Below the pieces are notes generated by a model. That model had not been told where the DNA came from. It saw only the letters and a list, made by a program, of their open reading frames with translations, and did not search any database. DNA of 38,535 nt from Neomegalonema sp. (lineage in GTDB: Bacteria; Pseudomonadota; Alphaproteobacteria; Rhodobacterales; Rhodobacteraceae): assembly GCA_022760355.1 (NCBI GenBank), contig JALEGB010000116.1, positions 1-38,535 on the forward strand, read 5' to 3'. Of this stretch, positions 8,618 through 16,552 are shown in pieces. Numbering within the stretch: the stretch's first letter is position 1; each line of letters opens with the position of its first letter. A program made the position numbers and the translations under genes.

Positions 8618-9805
8618 CTAGTCAGGCTCGTCCAGCCACGCAAGGATTGTCGCGCGGTCCGCGTCCAACGCCGGCGCCGCGCGGCGCGTTTTTGGGTCGG
8701 GCGCGTCGGACAGCTTTATTGGATTGCCTGCGACGCGCATCTCCAAAGCGCCGGCGCGCGCGGGTTCGTCCGCCTCCAAACGCACCACCATATTGCGCGC
8801 CTCAATTTGGTCGAGCGACATGGTCTGCGAAACATCCAAAATCGGACCATTTGGCACGCCGGCCCGATCGAACTGCTGCTGCCAGTGGTGGGTGGTTTGC
8901 TCAAGCAAGACCGTTTCAAACCGGCGCTTCAGCATTTGGACATGCTCAACCCGCGCATTGTTTGTCGCGAACCGCGGGTCCTGCGCAAGTTCATCGAGGC
9001 CCAGCACCGCACAGGCTTTCGCGAACAGCGCATCATTTCCAGCAGCGATGACGATCAGCCCGTCTTTAGCATGGAAGGTTTCAAACGGCGCGATTGACGG
9101 GTGCCGCGCCCCCTCAGGGCCAGGCGCAGATCCGCGCGCCTCAACAATCGCCACCGCATGCTCGATAATCGCCAACTGGCCATCCAGCATCGCAACATCA
9201 ACTTTGCGGCCGAGGCCACTGCGCTCGCGATCATACAGCGCCGCCAGCACGCCTTGGCTTAAGAACATCCCCGCCACCACATCGCCGATCGACGCCCCGC
9301 ACCGGACCGGCTCGCGATTTTTTTCGCCCGTGATGCTCATCACGCCGCCCATCGCTTGCACGACCATGTCATAGGAAGGTTTCGCCGCCCAGGGCCCACT
9401 ATGGCCAAAGCCGGAAACGGCGCCGTAGATCAGCTTTGGAAAACGCTGATGCAGCGCTTCCCAGCCATAGCCAAACCGCTCCATCACACCGGGGCGGTAA
9501 TTCTCCAGCACCACATCCGCCCGCGCCAGCATTCGATCGAACACAGCGCGATCTTTCTCATCTTTCAGATCGAGCGCGATGCTTTCCTTATCCCGGTTGA
9601 TCGTTGCGAAATAGGCTGACTGCCCATCGATGAAGGGGCCGAATTCCCGGCTGTCATCCCCGATCTCAGGCCGCTCAATCTTGATAACGCGCGCGCCAAG
9701 CTCGGCCAAAGTCATCGAACAATATGGACCTGCAAGGACATGGGTGAGGTCGAGTACAACGACGCCGGCAAGCGGCGCGCGCGAAGTCGGGCTGGCGGTG
9801 CTCAT
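8618..9805 (-). CDS. CaiB/BaiF family (class III) CoA-transferase
   Basis: A 395-residue protein, typical length. Family features: LAGVVVLDLTHVLAGPYCSM at the N-terminus, AELGARVIKIE, NRDKESIALDLK, DVVLENYRPGVMERFG, and GHSGPWAAKPSYDMVVQAMGG, which holds the catalytic Asp used as the acyl carrier. The start at 9805 follows AAGGAG with a 5-base spacer. The enzyme moves CoA between organic acids, probably in the cytoplasm; the acids cannot be told from sequence. It sits between the methyltransferase and activator genes of the corrinoid cluster and is probably co-transcribed, which hints at degradation of a methylated carboxylate (betaine or carnitine type), but that is inference. It has no glycine/arginine tail. 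Confidence 0.9.
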   Translation of the reverse strand: MSTASPTSRAPLAGVVVLDLTHVLAGPYCSMTLAELGARVIKIERPEIGDDSREFGPFIDGQSAYFATINRDKESIALDLKDEKDRAVFDRMLARADVVLENYRPGVMERFGYGWEALHQRFPKLIYGAVSGFGHSGPWAAKPSYDMVVQAMGGVMSITGEKNREPVRCGASIGDVVAGMFLSQGVLAALYDRERSGLGRKVDVAMLDGQLAIIEHAVAIVEARGSAPGPEGARHPSIAPFETFHAKDGLIVIAAGNDALFAKACAVLGLDELAQDPRFATNNARVEHVQMLKRRFETVLLEQTTHHWQQQFDRAGVPNGPILDVSQTMSLDQIEARNMVVRLEADEPARAGALEMRVAGNPIKLSDAPDPKTRRAAPALDADRATILAWLDEPD

Positions 9806-9906
9806 GGATTCTCCTTGGGCAAGAGCGCCGGCCCGTCGAATCGCCGGCGGCAGGACATTGCCAGGGCTCCCAACGATCACATTGATTTCACGCAATAACT
9901 GCGGCT

Positions 9907-10824
9907 CTAAGCCTCACGCCGACGGCGACCGCCGCGCCGACCGCCTCCCGCGCCGCCGCCGGCTGCGTTTGGATCACGGTTGGCGGCAATCCAGGCTGAG
10001 CCGGCTTCGTCATTGTTGGTCAGCAAATTGGCGGCCCGCACCGCGTTCATCTCAATCTCGCGGCACGGATTCATAATCGCGGAGGTCATTCCCGCGCCGA
10101 TCGCCATCGGTAGGAATGCGGCGTTGACCGCGTGCCGGTTCGGCAAGCCAAAGGAGATATTAGACGCGCCGCAGGTGGTGTTCACTTTCAACTCATCCCG
10201 CAAACGGCGCACCAGCGCGAAAACCTGGTCCCCCGCCGTCGGCATCGCGCCGATCGGCATCACCAACGGGTCAACCACGATATCATGCGCCGGCACGCCA
10301 TAGTCCGCCGCATGCTCGACGATTTTCTTCGCCACCGCGAAGCGCACGTCGGGATCCTCGGAAATTCCCGTCTCATCATTCGAAATCGCGACGACTGGCA
10401 GCTTGTGTTTCGCGACCAACGGCAAAATCGCCTCAAGCTTTTCTTCTTCGCCTGTCGTCGAGTTGATGAGCGGCCGCCCCTCGACCACTTCAAGAGCCGC
10501 CTCGATCGCGCCGGTAACGGAACTGTCAATGCAGATCGGAAGGTCCGTCGTCTGCTGAACGATCTTGATCGTCTCCACCAACAGGGGCGGCTCCGACTGG
10601 TTGGGATCCACCGCAGCGACCCCGGCGTTCACGTCCAACACCGTCGCTCCGGCGGCGGCCTGGGCGAGCACATCCGCGATCACGGTTTCGAAGTTGCCTT
10701 CGACCATCTCGGCCGCCAGCTTCTTACGGCCGGTCGGGTTGATCCGCTCGCCAATGACGCAGAAGGGCTGATCGAAGCCGATAACAGCAGTTTTAGTTTT
10801 CGATTCGATCACAGTCCGGGTCAT
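9907..10824 (-). CDS. Methyltetrahydrofolate:corrinoid methyltransferase (pterin-binding module)
   Basis: A 305-residue TIM-barrel of the dihydropteroate-synthase/MeTr family. Visible motifs are VIGERINPTGRKKL near the start, TVLDVNAG, LPICIDSS, PLINSTTGE and TTCGASNISFGLPNR, which are the pterin-binding loops shared with AcsE, MtgA and the folate domain of MetH. It moves a methyl group between 5-methyl-THF and a corrinoid protein. The start at 10824 is favoured by GGAG six bases upstream, rather than the ATG at 10836. In Rhodobacterales a comparable stand-alone protein is the folate module of a split methionine synthase; in betaine users it passes methyl groups to THF. The C-terminus carries a GGGRRGGRRRR tail. 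Confidence 0.9.
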   Translation of the reverse strand: MTRTVIESKTKTAVIGFDQPFCVIGERINPTGRKKLAAEMVEGNFETVIADVLAQAAAGATVLDVNAGVAAVDPNQSEPPLLVETIKIVQQTTDLPICIDSSVTGAIEAALEVVEGRPLINSTTGEEEKLEAILPLVAKHKLPVVAISNDETGISEDPDVRFAVAKKIVEHAADYGVPAHDIVVDPLVMPIGAMPTAGDQVFALVRRLRDELKVNTTCGASNISFGLPNRHAVNAAFLPMAIGAGMTSAIMNPCREIEMNAVRAANLLTNNDEAGSAWIAANRDPNAAGGGAGGGRRGGRRRREA

Positions 10825-10937
10825 CGGCGTCTCCATTGGGCGGATGGGAAGCGCTGCGCGCGCTTCCTTCGCAAATTCGCAACGCGCCCTCTATAGGCGA
10901 GGGCGCGGGCGAGCGATAGGGCGAGAGGAGAAGGCCT

Positions 10938-11873
10938 TTACGCGGTGATCGCCGCTGCGTCCATGCCTTCAGCAATCCGATCATTCGCCCATTCCGCCGC
11001 TTTTGCGAAACCGCCAAGCGGAAAGAAGTGGGCGCCGACAATCATTGAGCCCGGATTGTCCGCCTTATGCGCCGCGATACGCAGCAGCATTTCCGTTGGC
11101 TCAAACGATGTCAGCAGCTGCGTCATGTCTGCGGCGCGCCGCTTCAGAACCCGCAACGAGGGCCCGACGCCGCAGGTCACGGCATATTTGATCAGCGTGC
11201 TCAGCTTAGCCGGCCCGGCGACGCCGAGCCGAATAGGCGCCGCGATCCCCGCCGCCGCCAACGCCTCCGACCAACGGATGGCCGGCTCAGGGTCAAACAA
11301 AAATTGGGTTGCAATTGAAATCTGGGCATCCGTTCTTTCCGCGAACGCCATTTTCCAGCGCAGCGCGGCGTCGACCCGATCCGTCGATCCGTCCGGATCG
11401 ATATCCCGCGCGCCCTCCGGATGGCCGGCGACGGCGATGTCGCCGAAGCCATGCCGATCAAACAGACCTGTCTCCAACAGCTGCATCGAGTCGGTATAGT
11501 CGCCCATCGGGTGATCGAGGCCGCCAGCGATCGCCAAGGCTGAACAAGCGCCCGCCGCCGCATATCGCGCCAAACGGTCGTCCAACTCATCTCGATCGCG
11601 CACGGTCCGCGCCGGGACATGCGGCGTCGCCTTAAAACCGGCCTCAGACAACCGGCGAACCGTCGCCGCCACATCCGCGACCGGCGAGCCGGCGATATGC
11701 GCGACGAACACCTGCGTCCCGGCTGGCAAAAGCGCGCCGAAATCATCCACCTTGGCGGCGACTTTCGGCAGCACTTCGATAGAATAGCCGCTCAGGAAAC
11801 GCCCGAGTTCAGCCGAAGTGGCGCTCCGATCCCGCATGCTGGCCAAGCCAGGAAGCGATACGACATTAGACAT
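10938..11873 (-). CDS. Methylenetetrahydrofolate reductase-like protein
   Basis: A 311-residue protein of the MTHFR barrel fold: it starts IEVLPKVAAKV where MetF has the SFEFFPP segment, then has VFVAHIAG, VPARTV, a LAIAGGLDHPMG loop and the TQFLFDP strand (MetF: TQFFF). It diverges clearly from the canonical MetF encoded at 12471, so it is a second, cluster-specific form. It probably interconverts methylene-THF and methyl-THF, or serves as an oxidising MTHFR in methyl-group catabolism. A start at 11873 is preferred because GGAG lies nine bases upstream; an ATG at 11888 has no ribosome site. It follows the PF13769 gene by 37 bp and precedes the methyltransferase by 113 bp. Confidence 0.82.
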   Translation of the reverse strand: MSNVVSLPGLASMRDRSATSAELGRFLSGYSIEVLPKVAAKVDDFGALLPAGTQVFVAHIAGSPVADVAATVRRLSEAGFKATPHVPARTVRDRDELDDRLARYAAAGACSALAIAGGLDHPMGDYTDSMQLLETGLFDRHGFGDIAVAGHPEGARDIDPDGSTDRVDAALRWKMAFAERTDAQISIATQFLFDPEPAIRWSEALAAAGIAAPIRLGVAGPAKLSTLIKYAVTCGVGPSLRVLKRRAADMTQLLTSFEPTEMLLRIAAHKADNPGSMIVGAHFFPLGGFAKAAEWANDRIAEGMDAAAITA

Positions 11874-11910
11874 TCCGCACGGCTCCATCCGCAGCGAGAC
11901 CCGCCGGCGA

Positions 11911-12237
11911 TCATTCCTTGCGCGCGGCAGCGTCCCATCCGTTATTGGCGATCAATTGCTTGATCTTGTCTTGATCGTAAGCCGCCTCCAATTCCGCCGA
12001 GATGCGTTCTGCGACACTTTGCGCGTCAACGCCGTCGTTTAACGTCGCCTCGCCGCGATCCTCGCTGCGCCAATCATTGAGATATGCGTCGTCGTCTTTC
12101 GCGCCGACTTTCATGGCGCACCGATCAATCGCCTGCTCAAAACGTTCGGGCAGCGGCGCTTTACCCGCCGTTCGTCCCCGGCCCACCATCACCATCGCAG
12201 GAATGTCACGCCATAGTTTCACTGAAATCCGCGGCAT
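11911..12237 (-). CDS. PF13769 'virulence factor' family small protein
   Basis: A 108-residue protein starting MPRISVKLWRDIPA, with the family's GRGRTAGKAPLPERFEQAID block and an acidic middle containing YLNDW. GGAG lies close before the ATG at 12237; the frame upstream to 12678 is antisense to metF and is not protein-like. The 'virulence factor' family name is historical. In Rhodobacterales these proteins lie beside MTHFR-like and corrinoid methyltransferase genes, as here. It is the first gene of the minus-strand cluster. A role as an accessory or corrinoid-handling protein is inference from context only. Confidence 0.8.
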   Translation of the reverse strand: MPRISVKLWRDIPAMVMVGRGRTAGKAPLPERFEQAIDRCAMKVGAKDDDAYLNDWRSEDRGEATLNDGVDAQSVAERISAELEAAYDQDKIKQLIANNGWDAAARKE

Positions 12238-12408
12238 AGTTTCTCCATCGTCCCTAATTTCCGGCGGCGCTCGCGATGCTGGCCCGTCATGCGCGCCGAC
12301 ACCGCATCGCCGTTCACTGATGCGGCTACGCACTGGAAAATCTGACCTGCAACCGCCTATTTGCGACCTATTAGCCGGATTTTGACGCAAACCGACCTTC
12401 AAATGACG

Positions 12409-12450
12409 CGTTCGGTTAGTTAGTTTCACGCACGAGAGAACAACCGAACG
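12409..12450. promoter_or_regulatory. Inverted repeat in the divergent PF13769/metF promoter region
   Basis: Perfect 9-bp arms CGTTCGGTT (12409-12417) and AACCGAACG (12442-12450), 24 bases apart, end 20 bases before the metF ATG. They could be an operator or an mRNA stem that affects metF translation. A second hairpin (CCGCATC...GATGCGG, 12302-12325) lies nearer the PF13769 gene. I could not match the region to a SAM or cobalamin riboswitch. Confidence 0.4.
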
Positions 12451-12470
12451 TAGCAAAGTGGATTGGCGAT

Positions 12471-13388
12471 ATGGCGGATAACGGCGACATAGAGACGGGC
12501 GACGAAGCGGACGGCGCAGGCGCGCCGAGCGTTTCGTTCGAGTTCTTTCCGCCGGCGACGCCTGAAATGGCCTATCGCCTTTGGAGCAGCGCAACCGCGC
12601 TTGGTCCTTTGGGGCCATCCTTCGTTTCGGTGACCTATGGCGCCGGCGGCACCACGCGGCGGCGCACGCTGGACGCAATCGGCGCCCTGCGCGGCAATGC
12701 CGGCCTCAATGTGGCGGGCCATCTGACCTGCGTCGGCGCAACGCGCGAAGAGACGCTTGAAACGGCGCGCGCATATAAAGAGATGGGCGTCAGCCGCATT
12801 GTCGCGCTGCGCGGCGACCCGCCGAAGGGGGTCGAAAAGTTTGAGCCCCACCCGGACGGTTTCGCAGGCGCGGTCGAACTGATTGAGGCCCTTGCCCGCG
12901 AAATCGGGCTGCCGATGGCCGTTTCCGCCTATCCGGAGCCGCACCCCGAAGCGTCTTCAATGCATGATGATGTCGAACATCTGAAGCGGAAGATCGACGC
13001 GGGCGCCGACATGGCGATCACTCAGTTCTTCTTCGAGAACGAAGATTTCTATCGTTTCCGCGACGCATGCGCCGCGGCGGGCGTAGACGCCCCGATTCTA
13101 CCAGGCATGTTGCCGATCGAAAATTTCACCAAGATGGTCAGCTTCGCCGCCCGTTGCGGCGCCAGCGTGCCTCAGCGACTGCATGAGCTGTTCAACAAGG
13201 CCGAAGACCGCGAGACCGAAAAGCTGCTGGCGGCGACCTTGTGCGCCGAGCAATGTGAGGATCTGATCGAACGGGGCGGCGTCGATCATCTACATTTCTA
13301 CACGCTGAACACAGCCACTCTGACCCAAAAAGTGTGCCGCGCGCTTGGCGTTGACCGCGCCCCGCTTTCCCTCGCGGAAGTCGGGTAG
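12471..13388 (+). CDS. metF: 5,10-methylenetetrahydrofolate reductase
   Basis: A 305-residue protein, the usual bacterial MetF length. SFEFFPP (22-28) holds the catalytic Glu. FVSVTYGAGGTTR, GHLTCVG, VALRGDPP and TQFFFEN are in the expected order for the FAD-binding TIM barrel. It reduces methylene-THF to 5-methyl-THF for methionine synthesis. It is divergent from the corrinoid/one-carbon cluster with a 233-bp shared promoter region, so co-regulation is likely. The first 20 residues are an acidic extension. No partner gene follows; the next gene is a glycosyltransferase. Confidence 0.95.
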   Translation: MADNGDIETGDEADGAGAPSVSFEFFPPATPEMAYRLWSSATALGPLGPSFVSVTYGAGGTTRRRTLDAIGALRGNAGLNVAGHLTCVGATREETLETARAYKEMGVSRIVALRGDPPKGVEKFEPHPDGFAGAVELIEALAREIGLPMAVSAYPEPHPEASSMHDDVEHLKRKIDAGADMAITQFFFENEDFYRFRDACAAAGVDAPILPGMLPIENFTKMVSFAARCGASVPQRLHELFNKAEDRETEKLLAATLCAEQCEDLIERGGVDHLHFYTLNTATLTQKVCRALGVDRAPLSLAEVG

Positions 13389-13486
13389 ATCCCAATCGCG
13401 GCCGCAGCGCCGCGCTTACGGATGAATCGCGGCGCCGCAAGATGCTTTGGCTGGCGAGCGCGGCGATCAGCTGCTACCGCGAGCGC

Positions 13487-14587
13487 ATGTATTTGATCGC
13501 GACTCAGTGCTTTCCGCCCACCCTGGGCGGTATTGAGAACTACGTGGGCGGCCTCGCCGACGCGCTGTCTCAGTGGGGTGGCGGCGATGTGCACGTGCTT
13601 GCGGATGGTGTTAGGCGCCCAGAAGATCTCGAAAAACCATACATTGTTGAGCGATTTGGCGGCCCGAAGCCGATGCGGCGCTGGTGGAAACGCCAAGCGG
13701 CGACGCGCCTCTTAGCGCGGGGCGATTGTGAGCGCATTTTCGTCGATAGCTACAAAAGCATCGGCGTACTGCCCAAACGCGTTTCTGCGCCGGTCATGTG
13801 CTTAGCCCATGGCATGGAGTTTCCCCTGAGCCCGCGCCCTGAAAAGGCGCGGCGGATCGCTGAGCGGTTATCTCGGGCGAATTCGGTGCTGGCGAATTCA
13901 AACTACACGGCGGACTTGGCGGCGCCCTACCTTTCCGGGTCGACACAATTGCGCGTGGTCACACCGCCAATGACGCCCCAGCCGGAGCCGACACAGGCCG
14001 CCATAGCGGAAGTGACGGCATTGTTTCTAGGCGCCGCCCCGCTCATTGTGACATTAGCGCGCCTAGAACCACGGAAGGGCGTCGATCAACTTATCTTGGC
14101 GCTGCCGCAAATCGCGGCCAAACACCCAAAGGCGATGCTCGCCGTCGCGGGCGGCGGCCCCGATCTGCCGCGTTTGGAGGAGCTCGCCCGCGAAAAAGGC
14201 GTGGCGCAGCGCGTGCGCTTCATGGGGCGTGTGACAGACGACGTAAAATCAGCATTGTTCGCCAACGCAACTTTGTTCGCGATGCCCGCGCGGCGCGAAG
14301 GCGCGAGCGTCGAAGGATTTGGCATTGTCTATCTCGAGGCCGCCTGGCATGGGGCGCCCGCGCTCGCGGGTCGAGACGGCGGCGCCGTGGATGCTATTCG
14401 AGATGGCGAGACGGGCCTGCTGTGCGATGGCGCGGACGCGCAAAGCGTCGCAGACGCGCTCGACGACATGCTCAGCACCCCAGACCGGTTGCGCGCTATG
14501 CGCGAAGCTGCGCGCGTTTGGGCGCGATCACAGCTGTGGAAACAACGGATTAGCGACTTCCTCCACACCGAAGCGCGCAGCACCTAG
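13487..14587 (+). CDS. Family 4 glycosyltransferase
   Basis: A 366-residue GT-B enzyme. The N-terminus (YLIATQCFPPTLGGIENYV) is the typical acceptor-side Rossmann start with the glycine-rich loop. The C-terminal half shows LVTLARLEPRKGVDQLI, AGGGPDLPRLEELA and the EX7E motif in EGFGIVYLEAAW, which binds the sugar nucleotide. It probably adds a hexose to an envelope lipid or polysaccharide at the cytoplasmic face. The start at 13487 is chosen because family sequence begins there; the frame opens at 13442 and neither start has a good ribosome site. It clusters with two further glycosyltransferases. The TAG stop is the first codon of a dispersed repeat. Confidence 0.88.
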   Translation: MYLIATQCFPPTLGGIENYVGGLADALSQWGGGDVHVLADGVRRPEDLEKPYIVERFGGPKPMRRWWKRQAATRLLARGDCERIFVDSYKSIGVLPKRVSAPVMCLAHGMEFPLSPRPEKARRIAERLSRANSVLANSNYTADLAAPYLSGSTQLRVVTPPMTPQPEPTQAAIAEVTALFLGAAPLIVTLARLEPRKGVDQLILALPQIAAKHPKAMLAVAGGGPDLPRLEELAREKGVAQRVRFMGRVTDDVKSALFANATLFAMPARREGASVEGFGIVYLEAAWHGAPALAGRDGGAVDAIRDGETGLLCDGADAQSVADALDDMLSTPDRLRAMREAARVWARSQLWKQRISDFLHTEARST

Positions 14588-14692
14588 AGCTTATTGATGT
14601 TTAACGAAACTCTCAACAAGCTTTAAGCTTTTGTTTTTTCATAATTTTCGAGCCGCCAGATGGGGCCACCCAACTCCAGACCGCTTAGGGTG
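14585..14692 (+). repeat. Dispersed intergenic repeat A, copy 1 (includes terminator)
   Basis: About 105 bp shared with 19272-19375. It begins TAGAGCTTATTGATG, forms an imperfect stem with TCAACAAGCTTTA, and continues with GCGAGCC-like, AGATGG and CGCT(C)TAGGG blocks. A run CTTTTGTTTTTTC after the stem makes this copy a good intrinsic terminator for the glycosyltransferase. It starts at that gene's TAG stop codon and separates two convergent genes. Confidence 0.7.
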
Positions 14693-14737
14693 CGAATTCA
14701 CAACCTGAAAGTGATGAGCACGGCGCGCCATGCCAGG

Positions 14738-15538
14738 CTATTTTTTGAGCCCACGGTGGATTTCGTACATTTTGACATCGCGCATCCACCGACCAAAAGC
14801 CACCCCGCGCGCGATGGCGAAACCGTAGAACCCCGCGCGCCAAAGTCCGCGCAACAGATAATGGCGCAGAAAATAGAAGGGCGGCGCGAACAGGATCCGA
14901 AGCTTCAGCTGCCACAGCGGCTTCAGCTTGGTCTCGCGCGACCGGACCGAACTCACCCGGTTCCATTTCGCCATATACTGCTCGAAGTCCCGAAAAGAAT
15001 GATGGAACAGCGCGCCGTCGAGCCGCGGCAGTTGTTTTGCCTTGGGAATTTCCAGCTGATCCCAAGCCTTATGATCTGGCATCCGGTGCTTGCGGCGGTC
15101 ATATAGTTTGCGGCGCGGGTCCAACGCGAAACCCTCCCAGGGCGCGCCAACGGGCGGAACCGTAACCAACGTCATCTCATAGACGTCATGCGCCGGTTCG
15201 CCTTGCGCAAATACGGCTTTAATCGCCTCAGCCAGTTGCGGCGAGAGGACCTCATCCGCATCAAGGTCTAGCAACCAATCATTGCGCGCCGCTTCCTCGC
15301 CCACGCGTTTTTGCCGCCCATTGCCAAGCCAGGGCTGATCGATCACCCGAGCGCCGGCGGCCTCCGCAATCTCGCGCGTACGATCCGTCGAACCGCAGTC
15401 AACGATAATGATTTCTCGCGCCGCCGCACGCGCCGCCGAGATAACGGCGCCGATCATTCGCTCTTCATTGAGCGTGCGGATATAAGCGGTTACGGGGGGC
15501 GCGTCGGCGCCGCTTGCCGGGTCGGATGAAGTAAGCAT
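14738..15538 (-). CDS. Family 2 glycosyltransferase (LPS core type, WaaE/KdtX-like)
   Basis: A 266-residue GT-A enzyme. VTAYIRTLNEERMI is the nucleotide-binding start, IIIVDCGSTDRTREIAEAAG the following strand-loop, and WLLDLDADEVLSPQLAE contains the metal-binding acidic motif. The C-terminal third has hydrophobic and amphipathic stretches (FYFLRHYLLRGLWRAGFYG), suggesting membrane association. It is most like lipopolysaccharide core beta-glucosyltransferases. A start at 15538 is chosen because the residues upstream are antisense to the neighbouring gene; no clear ribosome site is seen. It is divergent from the next glycosyltransferase with 52 bp between starts. Confidence 0.85.
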   Translation of the reverse strand: MLTSSDPASGADAPPVTAYIRTLNEERMIGAVISAARAAAREIIIVDCGSTDRTREIAEAAGARVIDQPWLGNGRQKRVGEEAARNDWLLDLDADEVLSPQLAEAIKAVFAQGEPAHDVYEMTLVTVPPVGAPWEGFALDPRRKLYDRRKHRMPDHKAWDQLEIPKAKQLPRLDGALFHHSFRDFEQYMAKWNRVSSVRSRETKLKPLWQLKLRILFAPPFYFLRHYLLRGLWRAGFYGFAIARGVAFGRWMRDVKMYEIHRGLKK

Positions 15539-15590
15539 GCAGGGCCGTAATGTTGGAGCGCCGAAGCGCGGTTGGCGAGGAGATGCATCG

Positions 15591-16400
15591 ATGACAAACG
15601 AAACGCAACCGCAGGCGTCAGCAATCGACGCGTTGAGCGATCCGTTTTCCGTCGTATTGACAAGCTGCAACCGCTTTACGCTGCTGCGCGAAACCGTGGC
15701 GTCGCTGCTCGCGCATCTGGATGAAAAGCCGGAAGCCTTTATCGTGATCGAAGATAGCGGCCTTGAGGAGGTGAGGACAGCGCTGGCGCCATTGGAGCCT
15801 GCGCTCGGCAAACCTTTTGAGATCATCATCAACGCCGAGCAGCTGGGGCAGATGCGGGCGATCGACAAAGCGTATCGCCATGTCCGCACGCCGCTGGTGT
15901 TTCACTGCGAAGATGATTGGGAGTTTTTCCGCACCGGTTTCTTGCGGGAGTCGCGACGTGTGCTCGCCGCGCGACCGGATGTGAGCATGGTTGGCCTTCG
16001 CCCGCGGTCGGAATTCAATCCGCGGGTGCGGGAAACGGCCGAAATCAGCTTGGATGACGGCCATGGCGCTCCCTTCGGGTATCTGCCATTTGATCCGCGG
16101 AAACATCCGGAATATTTTAGCTATTCGTTCAATCCAGGTCTGCGCCGCCTTGCCGATTTTAAGCGTTTTCAGCCGGTCGCACGGCTCGGCAAGGAAGAAG
16201 ACGTTTCCTATTATTTCAAACGCGCAGGTTTTCGGATGGCGAACTTGGCGGAGCCTGCGGTGCGGCATCTGGGCGATGGCGCCCATGTCGATGATCCGGA
16301 CTCGAAGAAAAAGGCGAAAACCTTGCCTCAACGCCTAAGCAGGTCCATCCAAAAAAGAATTAAACGGGTGCGCCGCTTGTTCGAACAAGGCCCTGTCTAG
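15591..16400 (+). CDS. Family 2-like glycosyltransferase
   Basis: A 269-residue protein. FSVVLTSCNRFTLLRETVASLL is the GT-A start, followed by FIVIEDSG, GQMRAIDKAYRHVRTPLVFHCEDDWEFF (the acidic metal-site motif) and a KEEDVSYYFKRAG block with a conserved acidic pair. The C-terminus is strongly basic (RSIQKRIKRVRRL), likely a membrane-surface anchor. The start at 15591 has GAGGAG eight bases upstream. It probably acts in envelope polysaccharide assembly with its two neighbours; donor and acceptor are unknown. Confidence 0.82.
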   Translation: MTNETQPQASAIDALSDPFSVVLTSCNRFTLLRETVASLLAHLDEKPEAFIVIEDSGLEEVRTALAPLEPALGKPFEIIINAEQLGQMRAIDKAYRHVRTPLVFHCEDDWEFFRTGFLRESRRVLAARPDVSMVGLRPRSEFNPRVRETAEISLDDGHGAPFGYLPFDPRKHPEYFSYSFNPGLRRLADFKRFQPVARLGKEEDVSYYFKRAGFRMANLAEPAVRHLGDGAHVDDPDSKKKAKTLPQRLSRSIQKRIKRVRRLFEQGPV

Positions 16401-16552
16401 GCAAATATGCGGCAAAACATCGTTTACTAACCCACTCTCGGCCAACACGGCGCGACGCTCCCCACTTATCCACAGCTTTAGGCAAATCTTTCTTGCGCAC
16501 TGTCGCGGCTCCGCTACACTGAGCTGGACTTTGAAAGTTTATTGGGTGTCGC

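Noticed and set aside
12238-12470. Cobalamin or SAM riboswitch before the B12/folate genes
   Set aside because: Neither the B12-box consensus nor the SAM-II core could be found on either strand by eye.
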